A stretch of DNA of 64,000 nucleotides from positions 44,407,869 through 44,471,868 of the forward strand of contig NC_046683.1 of NCBI RefSeq assembly GCF_009870125.1. The letters are read 5' to 3'. How positions within the stretch are numbered: position 1 is the first letter of the stretch; each line of letters starts with the position of its first letter. The position numbers were made by a program, and so were the translations under genes. Under the pieces are notes generated by a model. The model worked only from the letters and a program-made list of their open reading frames with translations. It searched no databases and was not told the DNA's origin. Shown one piece after another: positions 1-14,838 of this stretch. Origin of the DNA: Drosophila pseudoobscura (lineage: Eukaryota; Arthropoda; Insecta; Diptera; Drosophilidae).

Positions 1-2091
1 TCCGTGGGCACTCGCTCAGACGACTCGCTCAGAGAGGACAAAAGGAAAAGAGGGCGCGTTGAGCGTGTTCCTCTGCGGCAATGTGTGTGGGTTTCGTTAC
101 AAAAAGAAAGAGTGAAATGGTAATTGCGTGGTAGCCAATAAGTTATTGTCGAAAATAATACTTCTTGTACATATTTAATACTCTGTTATACATAAATAAA
201 CATAAATAAGTGACGCAGTAACGTAAACAACTATTGTTTATGTTACGCATTCCCTCTGAACACCAAAATGATCTGCTTCTTGAGCGCGGATCTGCCAGCT
301 GCCCAAACTGCTGATTGAGCGTTTCCCCAAAACACACACTGAACCCAAACGCACTCATACTGAGGCTAAGGGGCTCTTGCAACAAGCCCCTTAATGCTGA
401 GCAAGCATTTCCATAGACTCAGGCAGAGACCACTTCCACTGATACTAATGCATTGGTACTCTCCTCGTAAGGTGCATGGGAGAACTCTCGCTCTCCGATA
501 AACAAAAGAACAATTGTACCCTAGGCTGCAAACATAAACATTTAAAAAGAGAGCTCAAACCAAACAGACCAGCCCAACAGACCAAATGATTTTAAAATTG
601 CAAATGTTGCAATGGAAACCGAACCGAATTCAAATGGAAACCCGAAAACCCGACAAGTAAAATTATATTTTTCTCCTAGTTTCAAAGTCTCAAAAGGGGA
701 AATTACGAATTTAATATGTTGCTTCACGATTCAGCGAAATAAAGGTCATACACTCCTGCCTGACAGGACACCTTCAACCTTATTAAACTTCAGAATGGAC
801 CCGTGACCTTCGCCGGAGCTGCCTTGGGCAACGTATTAATTTCTTATTTTGAAAGCCTCCCTGCCACCTCATTCAGCGATGCATCTCAAAATGTTTCGCA
901 TATTGCCACGTATTGTAAATTAATAATCGGAGTGCTGTCGGAGGTCCCGGCAGAAAGTCAAAGGGAAACTCCCTTGAATTATTTATAAAAGGGGGCGGAG
1001 CAGGACGGAATATTGGTTTTTAATAACCCACATCTGAGGCTGGGGCTCGATGAAATCGAGTCCTTGCGCTAATGCCTTTGTCGAAAGGCAACAACAACTT
1101 GGTCCGCCCTCGCACTGCAAACCCGGTTTTACGAGGGGGACCTGGCGAAATCGGAACGTGGATGCGGAGTGAAATCAAACGAATCCGTTCCGTTTATTGC
1201 ATCGGCGGCAACAAAATGTTTTATTCGTCAGACGATAAACCATAAATGCATGCCCGTTTCCTGGGCAAACCAAAGCAGTTGTAGATACAGATACACACCT
1301 CTCTCTCCACGGGTAATTAGAGATTCGTCAGCTAATGGGCCGCATTAACTTTATTCGCCTATCTCGAGTTTCCGCGAGGAAAACAGGTGCCGTGCCCCAC
1401 TCTGTGGAATGCAAATGCCTCCAGCCTCTCCACTTTCTGTTTACGGAAGTCATTAACTGAACAATACGAACGCCTGCATTTTACTCCAATGCTAATTCGA
1501 GTTTGTCAAACATAAAAGTTGTAAAAGTTTAAGAGCTAATGCATTAGCATTGCCAAGTCAGGAGACATTAACCAAAGAGTTTACAAAATGAAGAAAGGAA
1601 GGGAAAAATACGCGCAAGTAGAGAGGTATTCCATTTGCATCGTTTAGGATTCGAATCCCCGCAGATTAGCTTCGGCGAATGCTTATGAATATTCCGTAGA
1701 ATTATGGCTTACCGCTGCATAGGGGCTGATCGTGGCCTTGTAATAATATCATCAGACGCAGGAGTGGTGCTCTAATGAGGGAAACTCATTTGGGTAAAAG
1801 CACAAAGCAAAGCATTTTGCCCATTAAGAGGCATAATAATAAATACTTATCACTGGAGGAGTCGGGTAGGAGGAGCGGCACGGAGCGGGGCGAGCATATT
1901 GTCGCTTGGCAAGGCTCCCATAAGCCCTCTGCCACACCACCTCCTTTTGGTCGGCACACAGGGGGCACAGATGTGTGGCAACAAATGCCGTAAAACAAAT
2001 GTAAAGTGAAATTGCTTTCTCTGTTGGCGGCAAACAGCGGCCACGCCCCAGACCTGCTTGCTCTACGCCCACCGAAAAAATGTATGTGTAC

Positions 2092-2117
2092 GTGTGTGTG
2101 TGTGTGTGTGTGTGTGT
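2092..2117. repeat. (GT)13 microsatellite
   Basis: Thirteen uninterrupted GT units. It is followed by a GCC-rich tract at about 2163-2196. Confidence 0.95.
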
Positions 2118-5100
2118 CGACAGACGGATGCGGAAACGGATGTGAAAAGTGCAGTCATAAATGTGCCGCCGTGCCGCCGTGCCGCCGCGCCGCCGTTCTG
2201 TAAGACGTTAATAATTGTCGACCGAAGGCGGGGCGCGTTGGGGCGCTGCTGGGGCGGGGGTGGTGCTGTGGGAGGGGCGCCTTGTGGCCGCGCTGCCAAC
2301 GTCAAAGAGATGAAATTTTCAAATTCGCACATTTTCCTTTATTTTATGGGTTTTCTCCTTAGGTTTTCGGCTCTGCTCGCCGCCTTCGTTTACGCTCCTG
2401 CGGCAAGACCTCCCACGGGCGTCGCTTAGTAATTATGACAAATGCTAAAATATTGCACATGTGTGTGGCCACGCTGTGGGTACACATCACATACACAGAT
2501 ATGCATGTACATATGCTGCGCGTTCACTGTGTGTCGCTGGGGGATTCCTGATTTTGTACTTTGCTTGTTTTCGCGGCCGGATCCGAGCTAAGTCCCAAAA
2601 TAAACATAAAAATCCTTTGCCAAATCCGCATTTCCAGCAAACTGCTAAATTAAGGTTTAGGACCGACTTTGATACGGCTTATGGAATTTATGTTCGTTCT
2701 TCCTTTAATTAAGGATTCTTCCCGTTGGCGACATTTTGTCGGAGATGCCTCAAAAATAAGTGATATACGGCATCCTTGAGGCCTGCCAGTCACACAAGTC
2801 ACACAAGCTATCATAGCTACGATGGGTTGCCGATCTTTTGATTTCAATTGCCAGGGTACTATCTGATGAAACTATGCATTTTGCATTCCCTGGCTTGCTG
2901 CTCCTGCTGTTGCATCCATACTTCGCTGTGTGGCATAATAAATTCGGATTCCTTCCCGTTGGATGCGAAACTTGTTCACAGTTCAATATTTTCCAATTAC
3001 ATTCACGTATCCCTTGGCACTTGGCTTCGTTTTCCGCCAAATCCCATACCCAACCCCAACCCCAACCCCACATCACCCCCGTTCATCCAGCCATCCTGCC
3101 ACGCATATTCGACTTTTCCCAGCTTTTCCCAGTGTTGTTTGAGTGGGTTTTTGGGTGCGCTGCCTCGGCAGCGTTCGGCATTGAAATACAAACTTTAAAT
3201 TGAATTTTTGCGGTTTGTCATTGTTCACATCCGGCATCTATGCTCGCTCCACCTCCCCTCCGCCACATTTTGACACCGCACATGGGTACGATCCACGCCG
3301 CTATAATGGGTCCCGTTCCCCGCTTGAGTCCTCTTCTCATTTTGTTTGTGGCAATGCGTTTCTAATTCAATTTGCTGTCAACGAGATGGAAAAAAATTGC
3401 CCGCTGCATTTTCTGCGGACGAAAATCGCGTGGGCGTGGCAGTGGGCGTGTCATGTCTGCCCTGCCTGCCCGCTGTCTAACTTTTTGCGGTTTTGGGAAA
3501 TTATTTTGCTGTAAGTGATATCTTTTAATTTGCGAAAATTGCACCACGAACCGACAATGCTGCTGCCTGCTGCTGTCACATGCCAGTCCCCCGAGAAGAA
3601 CTGTGGCAGGAGGGGCGGCGTGGCGGGGCTCGATGCGGCAAGTGAGGTCTTTAATTGCCGTAGCCTGGACATTCGAATATGTTTGCGTAAAACGCTTTGA
3701 AACGGATACCCTCCACGAATCCATGAATCACATAATGAATGGTTCTTTCGTAATGCGATTGTCGTAATGGCTGTGCCGGAACGCAACAACAGTGGACTCG
3801 CAATTCAATTTGTAAATTCGGGTTATCCAATTAACTCTGCGATTTTCCGATAATGAGTCTGCCCCGGGAATTCCGTGTGGCTGCAACCGGGCCCCCCTTA
3901 CCTCCTCCAAATGAGTTTCGAAAACATGTGGATATGCGGAATTATGAGTCATGTTCATTGTTCTAGCTCGTAATTAAGTGTAGAACTTTCTGCACGTTGT
4001 AGCCCCATCAAAACAGTCAAATTAGACTGGATTAGCTGGAGAATTTTGGAGGGAGTTCTGTTCCCCAAAGTTCTCGGATCTCGAGTCAAACTTTAAATTG
4101 AATAATCGAGCAGAAGCAGGAGCTGGAGCTGAAGTTGCTTTTGTCAGTTGGCAAGTATTTACCAAGTGCTTTGCACACATTAAGCTTCGTTTTTATCTCC
4201 CATCGTTGGCCCGACGCCGCTGCGTATGCGTAATTTTGCAGGCGAGTCGAGTGTTTAAAGAGCAATTTGCATTGTCGAGCAATTTGCATGGGCCCCGGGC
4301 CAGGAATTTGTGGAATGAGGTTCGCCATTCACGATTCAACAGCGGAAGCAGCTCTCAAAAGTACATTTTTAAAATGAAAACGATCAAGATATAAGCATAT
4401 ATTTGAATTGGAAGACGTCGTCCAAAGTGATAACAAAATTAAAGTTTCCTGCAGAGCGGAAGCATCAAAAAGTGGGAATGGCACTGACATGTTCCACTTA
4501 AAGATGTTTTCAGAACAGTGTACCATTTCCAACTGTATCTTAAAGAGCTCCCCACCCATCAATATTCTTTCAAGTCACACGAAATGCAAATGAAATTCTC
4601 TGAACTAAGGCGACGACCATAAAAGGAAGACTTTCAAACTTTTCCCAACAATGAGGCGGGCCAGGACGTGTCCGCAATTGTGAATTTGAATTTCAATTAT
4701 TTTCGGTTGGTCAATAGCCAGTGGAAGCCATTGGAGGACGCTCGTTGTGGGTCTATGCGAAGGCCTGGAAGGGTCAAAGTTCTGGGCCAAGGCGCGTTGG
4801 CTCCAGCAGAGTGGACGGCCCAGCAATTAAAGAGCATAATTAAGTGTATTCCATCTCGCCGCAGTAGCGAGAGGCTCATCCTCCGTCGAAGTTGTCGCCA
4901 ATTTAAATGCAAAATCCCCGTTGAGCCAATCGGAAGGGTGAGAGGGGAGGCTCTGGGGCATTCAACACTGATTGCGAGGTGAGCGAGCGTTCCGCCGGCG
5001 TACAATGACTGCGGGAATGACTTCCGTAGAAGTCGGCAGCACGGCAAGGAATGCAAAGCGACTTGGCGCTGGATTTGCGAACCCCAAAAAGTAGCCAACG

Positions 5101-6379
5101 TGAATTTTACGAGACTTGTAGCAAAGTGAATTAAATGAGGGCCTGAAACACGAGAGCCGGTGACTGATCCTGGGACTGGCACTAGGGCTGGGGCTGGGGC
5201 TGGGGTCGGCGCTGCAGCCGGTGCCTAAAAGCAGAGCTTCTGGCTTGTGGAATTTTGTAATTAAAAGCACGAGGATTACATTAGCACGTACTCATGTCCC
5301 CCGGACATGGGAAACGGGACCCTGAACAGCAACTAGTGGTCAGTGGTTAATTAACGCGAGGTGCGGGGAGGGCGAGGCTGGGACAGGGATAGCCAAACAA
5401 TTGGATGGGCCTCGTGTGCCTGTCTCCGTGCGTGCCACATGTTGGCCGCAGGACGAAAGTTGTTTTCTATATGAAATATGCGCATTGACAGCCAGCTTGC
5501 CGCAGGACACGGCACACATGTTCGCCGCATACAGAGAGTCCAGTCCGAGGGTAGGCAGAGCCTTTTCACCGAGACCTGAGCCTGAAAGCCTCAATTCTGT
5601 GAATCTGGGAACATTAACACCTTGGAAAAAGAATCTTTTTTCACAAAATGATAACCATGCAGCCTTATAGATGCCCTAGATATTTAATTTTGGACGCTTG
5701 GTAGCGTGTGTTTTATGGGAAAACCAGTAACATGCTTCAGATCAATGCAGCCGTGAACCTATTAAGGTTCACTGTTCTTAAGGTCTCTAGGGAATGCGAT
5801 GCAAGCCATTCAAGATGATTGAGCATCCGGAATGGCAGATCCTCTGCGTCTACAAATCACTCCTCGAACAGCCCACGCGCCCTGGCTGGCTGCTGCTGCT
5901 GCCCTTGGGCCCAATGTGTGTGTTCTTTGGCCATTCCCAGCAATTGTGCGTGTGCAACCGGGCGGTAAGGGCTCGTGCAACATGTTTGCGCTGCGCCACG
6001 ACTACCACCCACAAGCGAGGTGGAGGTTGTGGGGGTGTGATGCAGTTGAGCACGCCAGTTTACCTTTCAGCAGGAGTAATCATTGGAAAGCTGGCATCGG
6101 ACATGACATGTGATCTTCTCCTGAAAGAGCTGCCTGCCTGCTGCCACCAGATAAAAACGTTTGGGAAATTGAAAATGGTTGTTGTGCCTCTGGACGCAGC
6201 AATGAAATGAGCTCTTTGAGTCATCAGAATGTCCATCGGCATCCTTCCATCCTTGGAAAGTTGACACATTTACAGTCAAAGTTCTCTTGGGCGGACGTTT
6301 ATTTCGTTTCGTTGAAAAATATAGTTTTTCTATGAAGGAATTCTTACACATATTTGTTGATCAAATTTAGCCTATTTTT

Positions 6380-6600
6380 ATGCCCGGTACTCGAAGAGTG
6401 GATGGTGATGTGTCCACTTAGTACCCAGAAGGCAGCATCAATAGCTGAGTCGATATTGCTATGTCTGTCTTTCCGTCTTCCGTGCAGTGTGGGCGACGTA
6501 TTTATGTATCAAAAATAAATTGCATTGGTTATATAAATCATAAGATGACATACATACTGACTGAGTATTTAGTATAAATGTAGAGCCGCGGTACCCGCTC
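6380..6600. repeat. Degraded copy of dispersed repeat family (copy 1)
   Basis: The copy starts with the same CCCGGTACTCGAAGAGT block that is found at 43069. It carries an internal block, ATCAATAGCTGAGTCGAT, shared in slightly changed form with 44850-44870. It ends with the ATAAATCATAAG ... ACTGACTGA ... GTAGAGCC block found again at 43378-43432. The middle is deleted relative to copy 2. I recall this type as an obscura-group DINE-1/SGM-like element, but the family name is not verified. Confidence 0.7.
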
Positions 6601-9600
6601 ATTCTTGTAGAGGAATTCTTATTTTTTGTGAACGACAAAACAAAAAAAAGGAGATATTTATTTAAATAATATCAATTCGCTAAAGAAGAACTTTGCTGTA
6701 CAACGGAAAGGTGTTAAGCTTCCCGGCTCGGTTTTCACAAAATGATTTACTCGATACAAATCCAACAACACGTGTCACAGGGCCATGACTCATGACAGTT
6801 TGCAAATACAAATCAATAATTGATATCATCCACTAATTGAAATTCAAATGCTTCCACATGACACACGTATTCTCGAATCATATTGTATTCTGTATGGGCA
6901 AAGATAGGACATAAATTCTGTATGCTGCAAAGTTGCTAATTGCCAAAACTCATTTACGGCTTCAGGGCTTCAGGATTATTTTAGAAGTCCGGCTGTATAT
7001 AAAACATTCGAAATGGCTGAAAAGTGGATGTTTTTTATACCGCTTGAAAGAATATTTGGAACGCATCGTCAACAGTCGTCATTTCGGGTTTCATTGAGAT
7101 GTGCAGCGGCCCCAGAATGGGACTCGGACTAGTCGCACTCTGCTTCTAAAATTAACGATTCTAGCAGCAATAAGGACGAATAAGCAGAGGGTAAGTTGAA
7201 TATCACACCTCCATTATTGAAAGGCCATTGGGCGCTGCTCCATAATCGTGGACAGGAACAGGAACAGGAGCATCCGAACAGTGAGAAGTACCGCATTATG
7301 CGATGCCTCCCACTGTATGGTCCGCCGTCTCCAAACCCCATGCGAACTATCAAGGTGGACAAAGTGGGAGAAGCCGCAGCATCAAGTAGTAGCAGCATCC
7401 TTCTCATCGAGCAAGTGGAATTGTGGCCAAACTAGGAGCAGAAAATGCATCATTCTTTCTTCGAATGCTGCCATCTTGAACCGCACTCTGGGGATCCGTT
7501 GCTTTCAAGGCATTCGTAATTGCGTTCAACTGAACCCTGTCAGGATGACATTAAAACTCAGTGGAGTAGGTCCCCTGAAACCCCGATCCAGCCGCCTTGC
7601 TGCATTGTATGTGCACTGAGTAGGTTCCGTAAAACATTTTGAAACCCTTTCCAATGTCCAATGTAGGAACTAAGCAAAATGTTCAGTGCTGCATTAGAAG
7701 ATCAGAAAGCTATCAGAAGTCTTATTTAGCTTCACCTGCTCTTGCTTCCACACAAAAGAAGGCTGCTAAAAAGGAAGGCAGTGCCATATCCCACTTTGTT
7801 CAACTCAGTTCTCGTCACTGATGAGCCCTCCACTCGTACTAATCTTGCTAACTATTATACAATATGCGGTATATATCTACACTGTACTCGACTTGTGGCG
7901 GTGCTAGTGCTCTTGAATTTGTTGCGGTGAGAGCCGTAATTAATTTGTGAAACACTTTTGGCCTCGGGCCGCCACGACATCTCTGTTGACTTTGAGGCAA
8001 TGACAGACGGCAAACACAAACAAAATCTGCGTCTCCCCAGAGACCCATTGGCGAGGGAGGCATAAATGTTTCCAAGATGGCATCAAATGTGGAGATGAAA
8101 CCACAGCACAGCAAATGTGTAGACCGCCAATATCTGGGAAGCAGTCTCTCCACTCGCTGTCTAAAAATATCCATGCATAAGAAAGAGCCGAAGGAAAACA
8201 AAGAGACATATTCAAATATTTTGACAAGTCCACAATTAAACATATATAATGGAGCATGAGTACGCATGAGGCGTACTTCAGAAGGGGGACGTACTACGAG
8301 TATGAGTATTATTCGTTTATATATCACTCTTGCATGAAGGCCATCCATTGAAGAATTTTCTTTAGAGGATAGTTAATTATAATATTTAAACTTTAAAGAG
8401 CTCGTACTTCCCTTTAGTTTGAAATAGGGATCAATGGATGTTTGGTACATTTAAATATATATTTTTTTGTAATTTTTGGTCTTACTTTTTCAATCAGAGT
8501 CCAGAAATACATATCTTTTATGGATATCCAAGCCATGTAAAATATACGACTATATAAAAGGCAAAGGCCCCAGTAGCTTGCGCTTGCATATGTTCAAGTA
8601 AATATTTTATATAAGCAGTAAAATAATACAAAATATATTTATTCAAGTTTGAATGATTTGGAAAACTCGAGTATTAGGGCATAGCAACAACTTGGACAGC
8701 TGAAGGAGAATCCACATTGTGAATCCCCTTTGGTGGCACGTCCCGCTCGTGCCACGGATGGGAGCGCGGGCCTGAATGGCTCTTGACGATAAGTACATGG
8801 GCCGCCTGGCGTGCGTGTGCTCGTGTGGTCCCGGGGCTTTGTAAGTTTAAGTGGTAGATATTATTCAAAAGGAATTAAGACTGAAATGAAAAGCTTGTTG
8901 ACGCTGACGAGCACGAGCACAAGGACGCCAAGGAGGGAGGGTTTCCCACCCTCACATGCCACGAATGCCTTCAGCAAATATGAATTCTCTATGTGTGCGA
9001 GTGTAGCTATGTGTGTGCAGTGTGTGTGTGGTTATCTGTGCGTTTGCCTTTCGGTTGTATGGTTGTATGTGCGGCGGGGCTTGGGGATGCAGATTTCGAA
9101 GGAAATGAGCAACAGCTGGGTGGAGAGAGAGGAGCAGAGGAGCGGAGGAGCGGGCCAGAAGATCAGCCCCCCCATCCACCAGCCTTCATAAAACCAGCAA
9201 ACTACAAAGATGTGCGGTGCCGCTTGTGGTGCGCTTATATAACGAAGCCAAGTGTCAACACGATAACTTCATTACGGGCGGTGAATGGAGGATGGAGGAC
9301 ACAAGAGGATGCACAACAGGCCGAAGCCAATTTGAGGACAAACAGCACTGGCTTGGCCTATTGCAGTGGGGCTGGCCCAGAGGACTTTTGGGGGCACGGA
9401 GGGATCGAGGTCAGGTCAGTGTATATGCTAGTGTGTGTGTGTGTGTGCGGGGCTCCACAGCTCCGACCACATATTCGCCTCGCTGCGTACTAAATGAGTT
9501 TAGATTGCAGCACATAAATTACCATAGACTGGCAGAGCGACAAACGCAGGCCAGGCACAGCACAGCACAGCACAGACGTGGACATGGTCATGGACATGGG

Positions 9601-12600
9601 ACATGGGACATTGACTGGACAGACAGAAAGATGGCATCACAAAGGGACATCAGGGATTGGCAACAGATGTGCTTGCCCGTCGTGATGCACAATGGGCCGA
9701 AACACGATCTGTGGATCAACGACGCGTCGTTACATTGCAAGAAAACAGAATCATTCTCGGAATGCTTCCACTGTGTGGCCAAGATGGTCTGCCTGACTGC
9801 CACAAATGCACTCCCCTCCCCCAACAGCACACATGAGAGCTCTGCTCAAATGCCGCAATCTGGTAAGCACCACAATGCAAATACACCCACAAGGTGGCTC
9901 TGATTTACGTAGAGGCTGGAGAGATGCAATCTGGCCAGGAGGCTGGCCGCATCCGTCACTCCCCACCTGTGGCAAGGCCAATTCATCAGGAATCAAGATA
10001 AACGGCACTCGCCAAATTGGTAGAAACAGTCGGTTGGTAACCCCTTCCGTTTCCCAGTTCTGTCACAGTTGGGAAACATTTGAAATTCCATTTGTAATCT
10101 GTTTTTATGGCACCCAATTCACATTAAAGTTTTACTATTTTTAATTATTTAGCTTTTATGTTCGAGTGTGCGAGTAATTCGCTCTGCAAATACCGGAGGG
10201 ACGCATAAACCTCTAACTGGTACGGGTGGGGGTAGGGGTATAGGTAGGTGTAGCTCATAGGATGGGGTGGCTCGGTTAGCTGAGAGTTTTGCGTCCAGCC
10301 GCCTGGCATAGTCATTTACACGCCGCCTCTTTAAAGGCCGATCAACAGTGCGTATGCGCAATGTTCGGCTGTCAATTACAGTCGGGTTGTCAAATGTACG
10401 AGCCGTGCAGTTGAAGAAGCAGTTGGAACAGTCACAAAAATCAATTCCCCCACCGCCACACGCCCTGTCACTTTCAATGGCACTCAATCAATCATAATTA
10501 ACTTTCGAGCACTTTCACTTGAATCGCTTTTTAAATTGCCTTCCTTCCACTGCCCCAAACAGAATCCAAGCCGAACAAAAGTCAGATATAAGAGTTGGAG
10601 CAGGGGCAGGAAGGAGTTCGCCTCCAACTCGGACTTTCTCCGAGAGCCAAAGGGCCCAAAGGGTTGCCATATCATGCGCAGGGCAATAAATCTCCGTGTA
10701 ATAAGATTAAATTAGAACAAATGAGTTCATTTGCTCGGACGCGAATGCCTTTTAGGCCGAGGGCAAATGGGTAGGGGCAGGGACAGGCACTTTAAGGGCT
10801 TTTAAGGGCACGACTTTGACTGGTAAGCAATGCTGCTTAGAACGGTCATAGGTCACAGGCCAAAGCTGGGTTTCTTAAGTCCATTTCGCGGAGTAACCGA
10901 AACATAAACACAAATCTTCCAGAGCCATTAAGCATACGACTGTGATTGCTGTTTGACAAATCTGATTTTGAACAAGTTCCAAATGCTCGAATTACTTCAA
11001 TTGATCATAAAATCAAATAAGTGTCAAGACATAAAATCCAAGTGGTTCAAGGGACTCGCTCTCGAACTTTTAATGGCAATGCGATTCTCCGAAATCAGAA
11101 AATGTTTAGGAAGAACAAATATGCTACGAGTATTTATCAAGCACTATTACTGTTTTAGCATTAGTACTACGAGTATTTTTGCGAAGGATAAAATCTCACT
11201 TAAAGCATTCGACAACTGTTGCTCCACGCTCTGGCTCGACACTAGGAATTGGGAGCATGAGCATGTCAGCTGCAATGTCGATAAAGTCACATAAAACTCA
11301 CTTTCGGATTCATAAATTGCCGGAGAAAGTCGACCCGAGCCCCTTGCCATGTCGATGGCCATGTCGATGGCGATGGGTTGTGTGGGGAAATGGCTGGGTG
11401 GGTGTCTGGTATGTGGCTGCCCGCCCGGTTATGAATAATATGCGGCCGAGAATTATTGACAACGGGAAAATTCATTGGCGTCGCCTAATTTCATTAATTT
11501 GATGCGCATTCAACAACATCGGCAGATTTCACAGATTGCCGATGTCCCCTCCCCCTGCCAATCCACCCCATCGACCACAGGGAGATTTATGTCTGCCTCT
11601 GGGGCTGGTGGCTTGTCTGGGTTTCGGCGGCATTCAGAGCCATTTGACCGGAAGTGACAAGTCAGCAAAATTGGCCCACTTACCTTTCGGCCCAGGACCC
11701 AGAACCCAGGACCCAGGACGGGGCAGCAGTATTCTTAGCTGAGCGAGGGGTTGGAGTCGCAGGGGATCCTAGACCCATACATAATGTATGTGTATGTTTG
11801 TATGCGTGATGCCTAATCATCCATGGCTGTGAATGGCAAATGTCATTCGAGTTATCGCTGTCCTGCGCAAGTCGTAGGTGGATTCCCAATGGGTTGGTCC
11901 CCCACTCTGGTCTCTGTCTCTGTCTGACGGGTGGCATACATTAGGAAATCGATCCTGTTTCGCAATAAAAATTGAACATTATGCATGCCTTTGCCTCAGT
12001 CTCAGCCTTATCCTACTCCCTACCGATTATTTCCTCCTTGGGCCCTTGGGCACGTTTATGATTTTGATTAATGTTCGACGGAATCGGCCAAATGTTCTTG
12101 TCCATCAGCATCATCATAATGTCGTAGCTAATGTTTCTTTTTTTTACATTAAATGTGTTGTGTTAAATTTTTTGTGTTGCAACCGTTTTCGTTTACTCAT
12201 GCCGCCATGCTTCAAATATTCATCAAATATTTCCAAATGGAGGTGACAGATGGATGTGATGGAGTCGGAATTGAAGTAGCACTCACTCTTCGTTTTAAAA
12301 ACGAAACGAAAGCCAATGAAGTGAGGCAGCTGCTAGATGTTCCAGGAAATTTATTAAACCTTAGACCTTAAAAGATTCTGGCTACTGTTCGTGGAAAGGT
12401 TCCTTGATTTTCTTTGATTTCGGCATTATCAAATCTCTTGGAACTCAAGACTACCCAAAAGAGAATTGAAATTTGATTGAAATTTCCCTTGGAGTACGCG
12501 AATCTAGACCTACGATGGTTGTGCGGCGAAGTCCTGCAGGAGTCCTTGAGGCGAAGCTCCCAGATCGTCGTGAAGCTCTCCGGCTGGCTGAGATGACGCC

Positions 12601-13725
12601 GCTGGCCCGCGATTACTCCGTTGCTGCCAGCAAATTGGGAGCTGGATGTCAATGGTTATGGTAATGTTTGCTTTCATTTTCATTTTCGCTTTGCGCTTTT
12701 TTGCCGAGTATTTCTCTTTGGCCATGTTTGACACTTGTCCGACGCTGGGTAACTTTTTGTGGGCTCCGCTTTCGCTGCTCGTCCCCGGGCACGTCCGCGT
12801 GGACAAACACGGCCATTGTTGTGGCATGGTCTCGCCTGTCCTTGCTGCAAATTGCTGGCGCTGTTGTCTTTTCATATTCCTCGCACTTTCGGCATCGTTT
12901 CATTTTTCTTCTGCTGCCTCATTTCGCTGTTTTTCCACCATTTCCCATTTCCCATTACCCATTTCTCATTTATCTTTGGAGGCGTGACAGTGTCCGGAAA
13001 TGTGGACTTTAATAGACGGAGGCGGCACCAGTAGCAGCAGCATGAGGCCACTCAAGTATGCGGACCAGCTTTGGGGTCCCCGAAAATAAAACTGCATTCA
13101 ACAGTCGATTGGCCAGGCAAACATTAAAGAGCAGTCCACGTCGACGCCCTCCCCACCCGCTGCAGAGCAGTAAAGCCAGAGGAAAGTCTTCTCCGGGCTG
13201 CATCCTAGGGGCTGCCTGCTCAGTGGTACGATTAATCAAACAAATCAATAATTCATCAAATCAACGTCAGGAAGGACAATCAAAGCGAGTCCGGGCCTGG
13301 GCTGGGCGTGCCGTTCTCTCCGTCTGGACATGAAAAATCGAATCACTTGCATTTTCACATCAATTTGCTCACTTTGTTCGAGCTCCCTTCACCCCGTCCA
13401 GGCCGGACGTTCCTTGGCCCTGTCCGGCGCTGTAGCCCGAAAGCATTTGGAATATCTCAAGAGTTCTAATTGCGAGGAGAAGTGGGGTCCTGCACATTCA
13501 CCAGATGCAATCCCTCTCCGAAGCAAAATGATTGATGAGGTGAGGGGCCTGAACCCTGCCCTCTGACTGCCATTGGTGGGGCGCTGGGCGTAGATGTGGG
13601 TGTGCGCGTAACACTGGGAGTACATACGAGTATTTACATTTGTGTACAACTGTTATACCTTGGCTGACTTCTCGCTTTTATGTTGGGTTCAGGTTAACAT
13701 GGATTTCCAATTTTATTGACTGCAG

Positions 13726-13750
13726 CACCGCACCGCACCGCACCGCACCG
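13726..13750. repeat. (CACCG)5 minisatellite
   Basis: Five perfect CACCG units. A degenerate TACTCG/TACTGG array lies about 120 bp further on, at roughly 13870-13908. Confidence 0.9.
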
Positions 13751-14577
13751 CAACGACAATGAAGTCACGTGGTCCCCAATTGAATTTCAAATCATATTTT
13801 CAATAAGTTTGCAAGTTCTGCGATTCGCTGGCGGCAAACGTTGAGTGCAGAAAGTAAAAGTCCAGGTACTACGAGTACTCGTACTCGTACTGGTACTCGT
13901 ACTGGTACATGCACAACCAGTTTTGTGGGGAAAACCCATGACAGGACAACATTACACCTCCCACCACAGTAGAGGGTGCACAGTGGTATGAAGTTACATT
14001 TTGTGGAGAGTCGATGACTCCTTTTCGAATACAATATACTCGTATGATTCTGATTTGGTTTCCGCTGGTTCTACTTTCGCGATTTCCTTATTATCCAGAG
14101 GAAATGGATCCTTTGAGTTCTGTCATTCGATTGACAGCTTAGCCATCGCGTGGAATGCATCAGGTGATTCCTTTTCAATCAAGGCGGTAATTATTCATTC
14201 CCTACATCGAATGTGGTACAATCGCATCCAGAAATACCCCCCTGTCCACTGTTCCTGCTCGCGGCATTCACCAAGCCGAACGTGAAAAATGACTTGCAAT
14301 GTCTGCCACGAGGCAAAGTTGTTCATTGCATTGTTGTAACTGTTGATGTTGCAACATGCAACTGGAAAATGGAAAGTCTGCGGAGGGGGTCCATGGGCGT
14401 GGGGATAGTGTTAGGGATGGGGGTAAGGGTATGGGTATGAGTATGGCGCCTGTGTGCGTCGCACATCGTTAAAAAGGAAAATCAATTCCACGGCAACCTG
14501 CGCCTTTCACGTTGTTTGCAGCATCCCTCTTGCCACACACACGCCCCTTATCCGCAAAGGACTGTCGTTGCAAGTAG

Positions 14578-14628
14578 TGCTGCTGCTGCTGCTGCTGATG
14601 CTGGCGGCTGATGATGATGATGATGATG
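14578..14628. repeat. (TGC)n followed by (GAT)n
   Basis: A TGC tract of about six units (14578-14596) is followed after a short interruption by a run of about six GAT units (14609-14628). They lie in non-coding sequence. The apparent poly-Leu/poly-Asp reading frame here is an artefact of the repeats. Confidence 0.9.
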
Positions 14629-14818
14629 TTCCCGACAAGACGGGGGACTGGGGGGCAAGTCCTCCCTACTCTCCCTTTGCCGACAGCTGCCCCGCCTTGC
14701 TGACTTGCAAAATATTTGCAAATTTATGCAACACTCACCTGTGCTGAAGCTGTAAGCTGAATTACGGTAAATACACCAGCACACATACACTGAGCCACCC
14801 ATCCCCCATGGCACAAAT

Positions 14819-14838
14819 ACACACACACACACACACAC
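14819..14838. repeat. (AC)10 microsatellite
   Basis: Ten AC units. A further CA tract lies at 17595-17615. Confidence 0.95.

Noticed and set aside
1640-1665. GATTCGAATCC, resembling a tRNA B box
   Set aside because: The flanking bases do not form a T stem and there is no A box or cloverleaf.
13726-13908. Regular short repeats that could suggest an array of spaced repeats
   Set aside because: The units are 5-6 bp with no spacers, i.e. simple minisatellites in a eukaryotic genome, not CRISPR.
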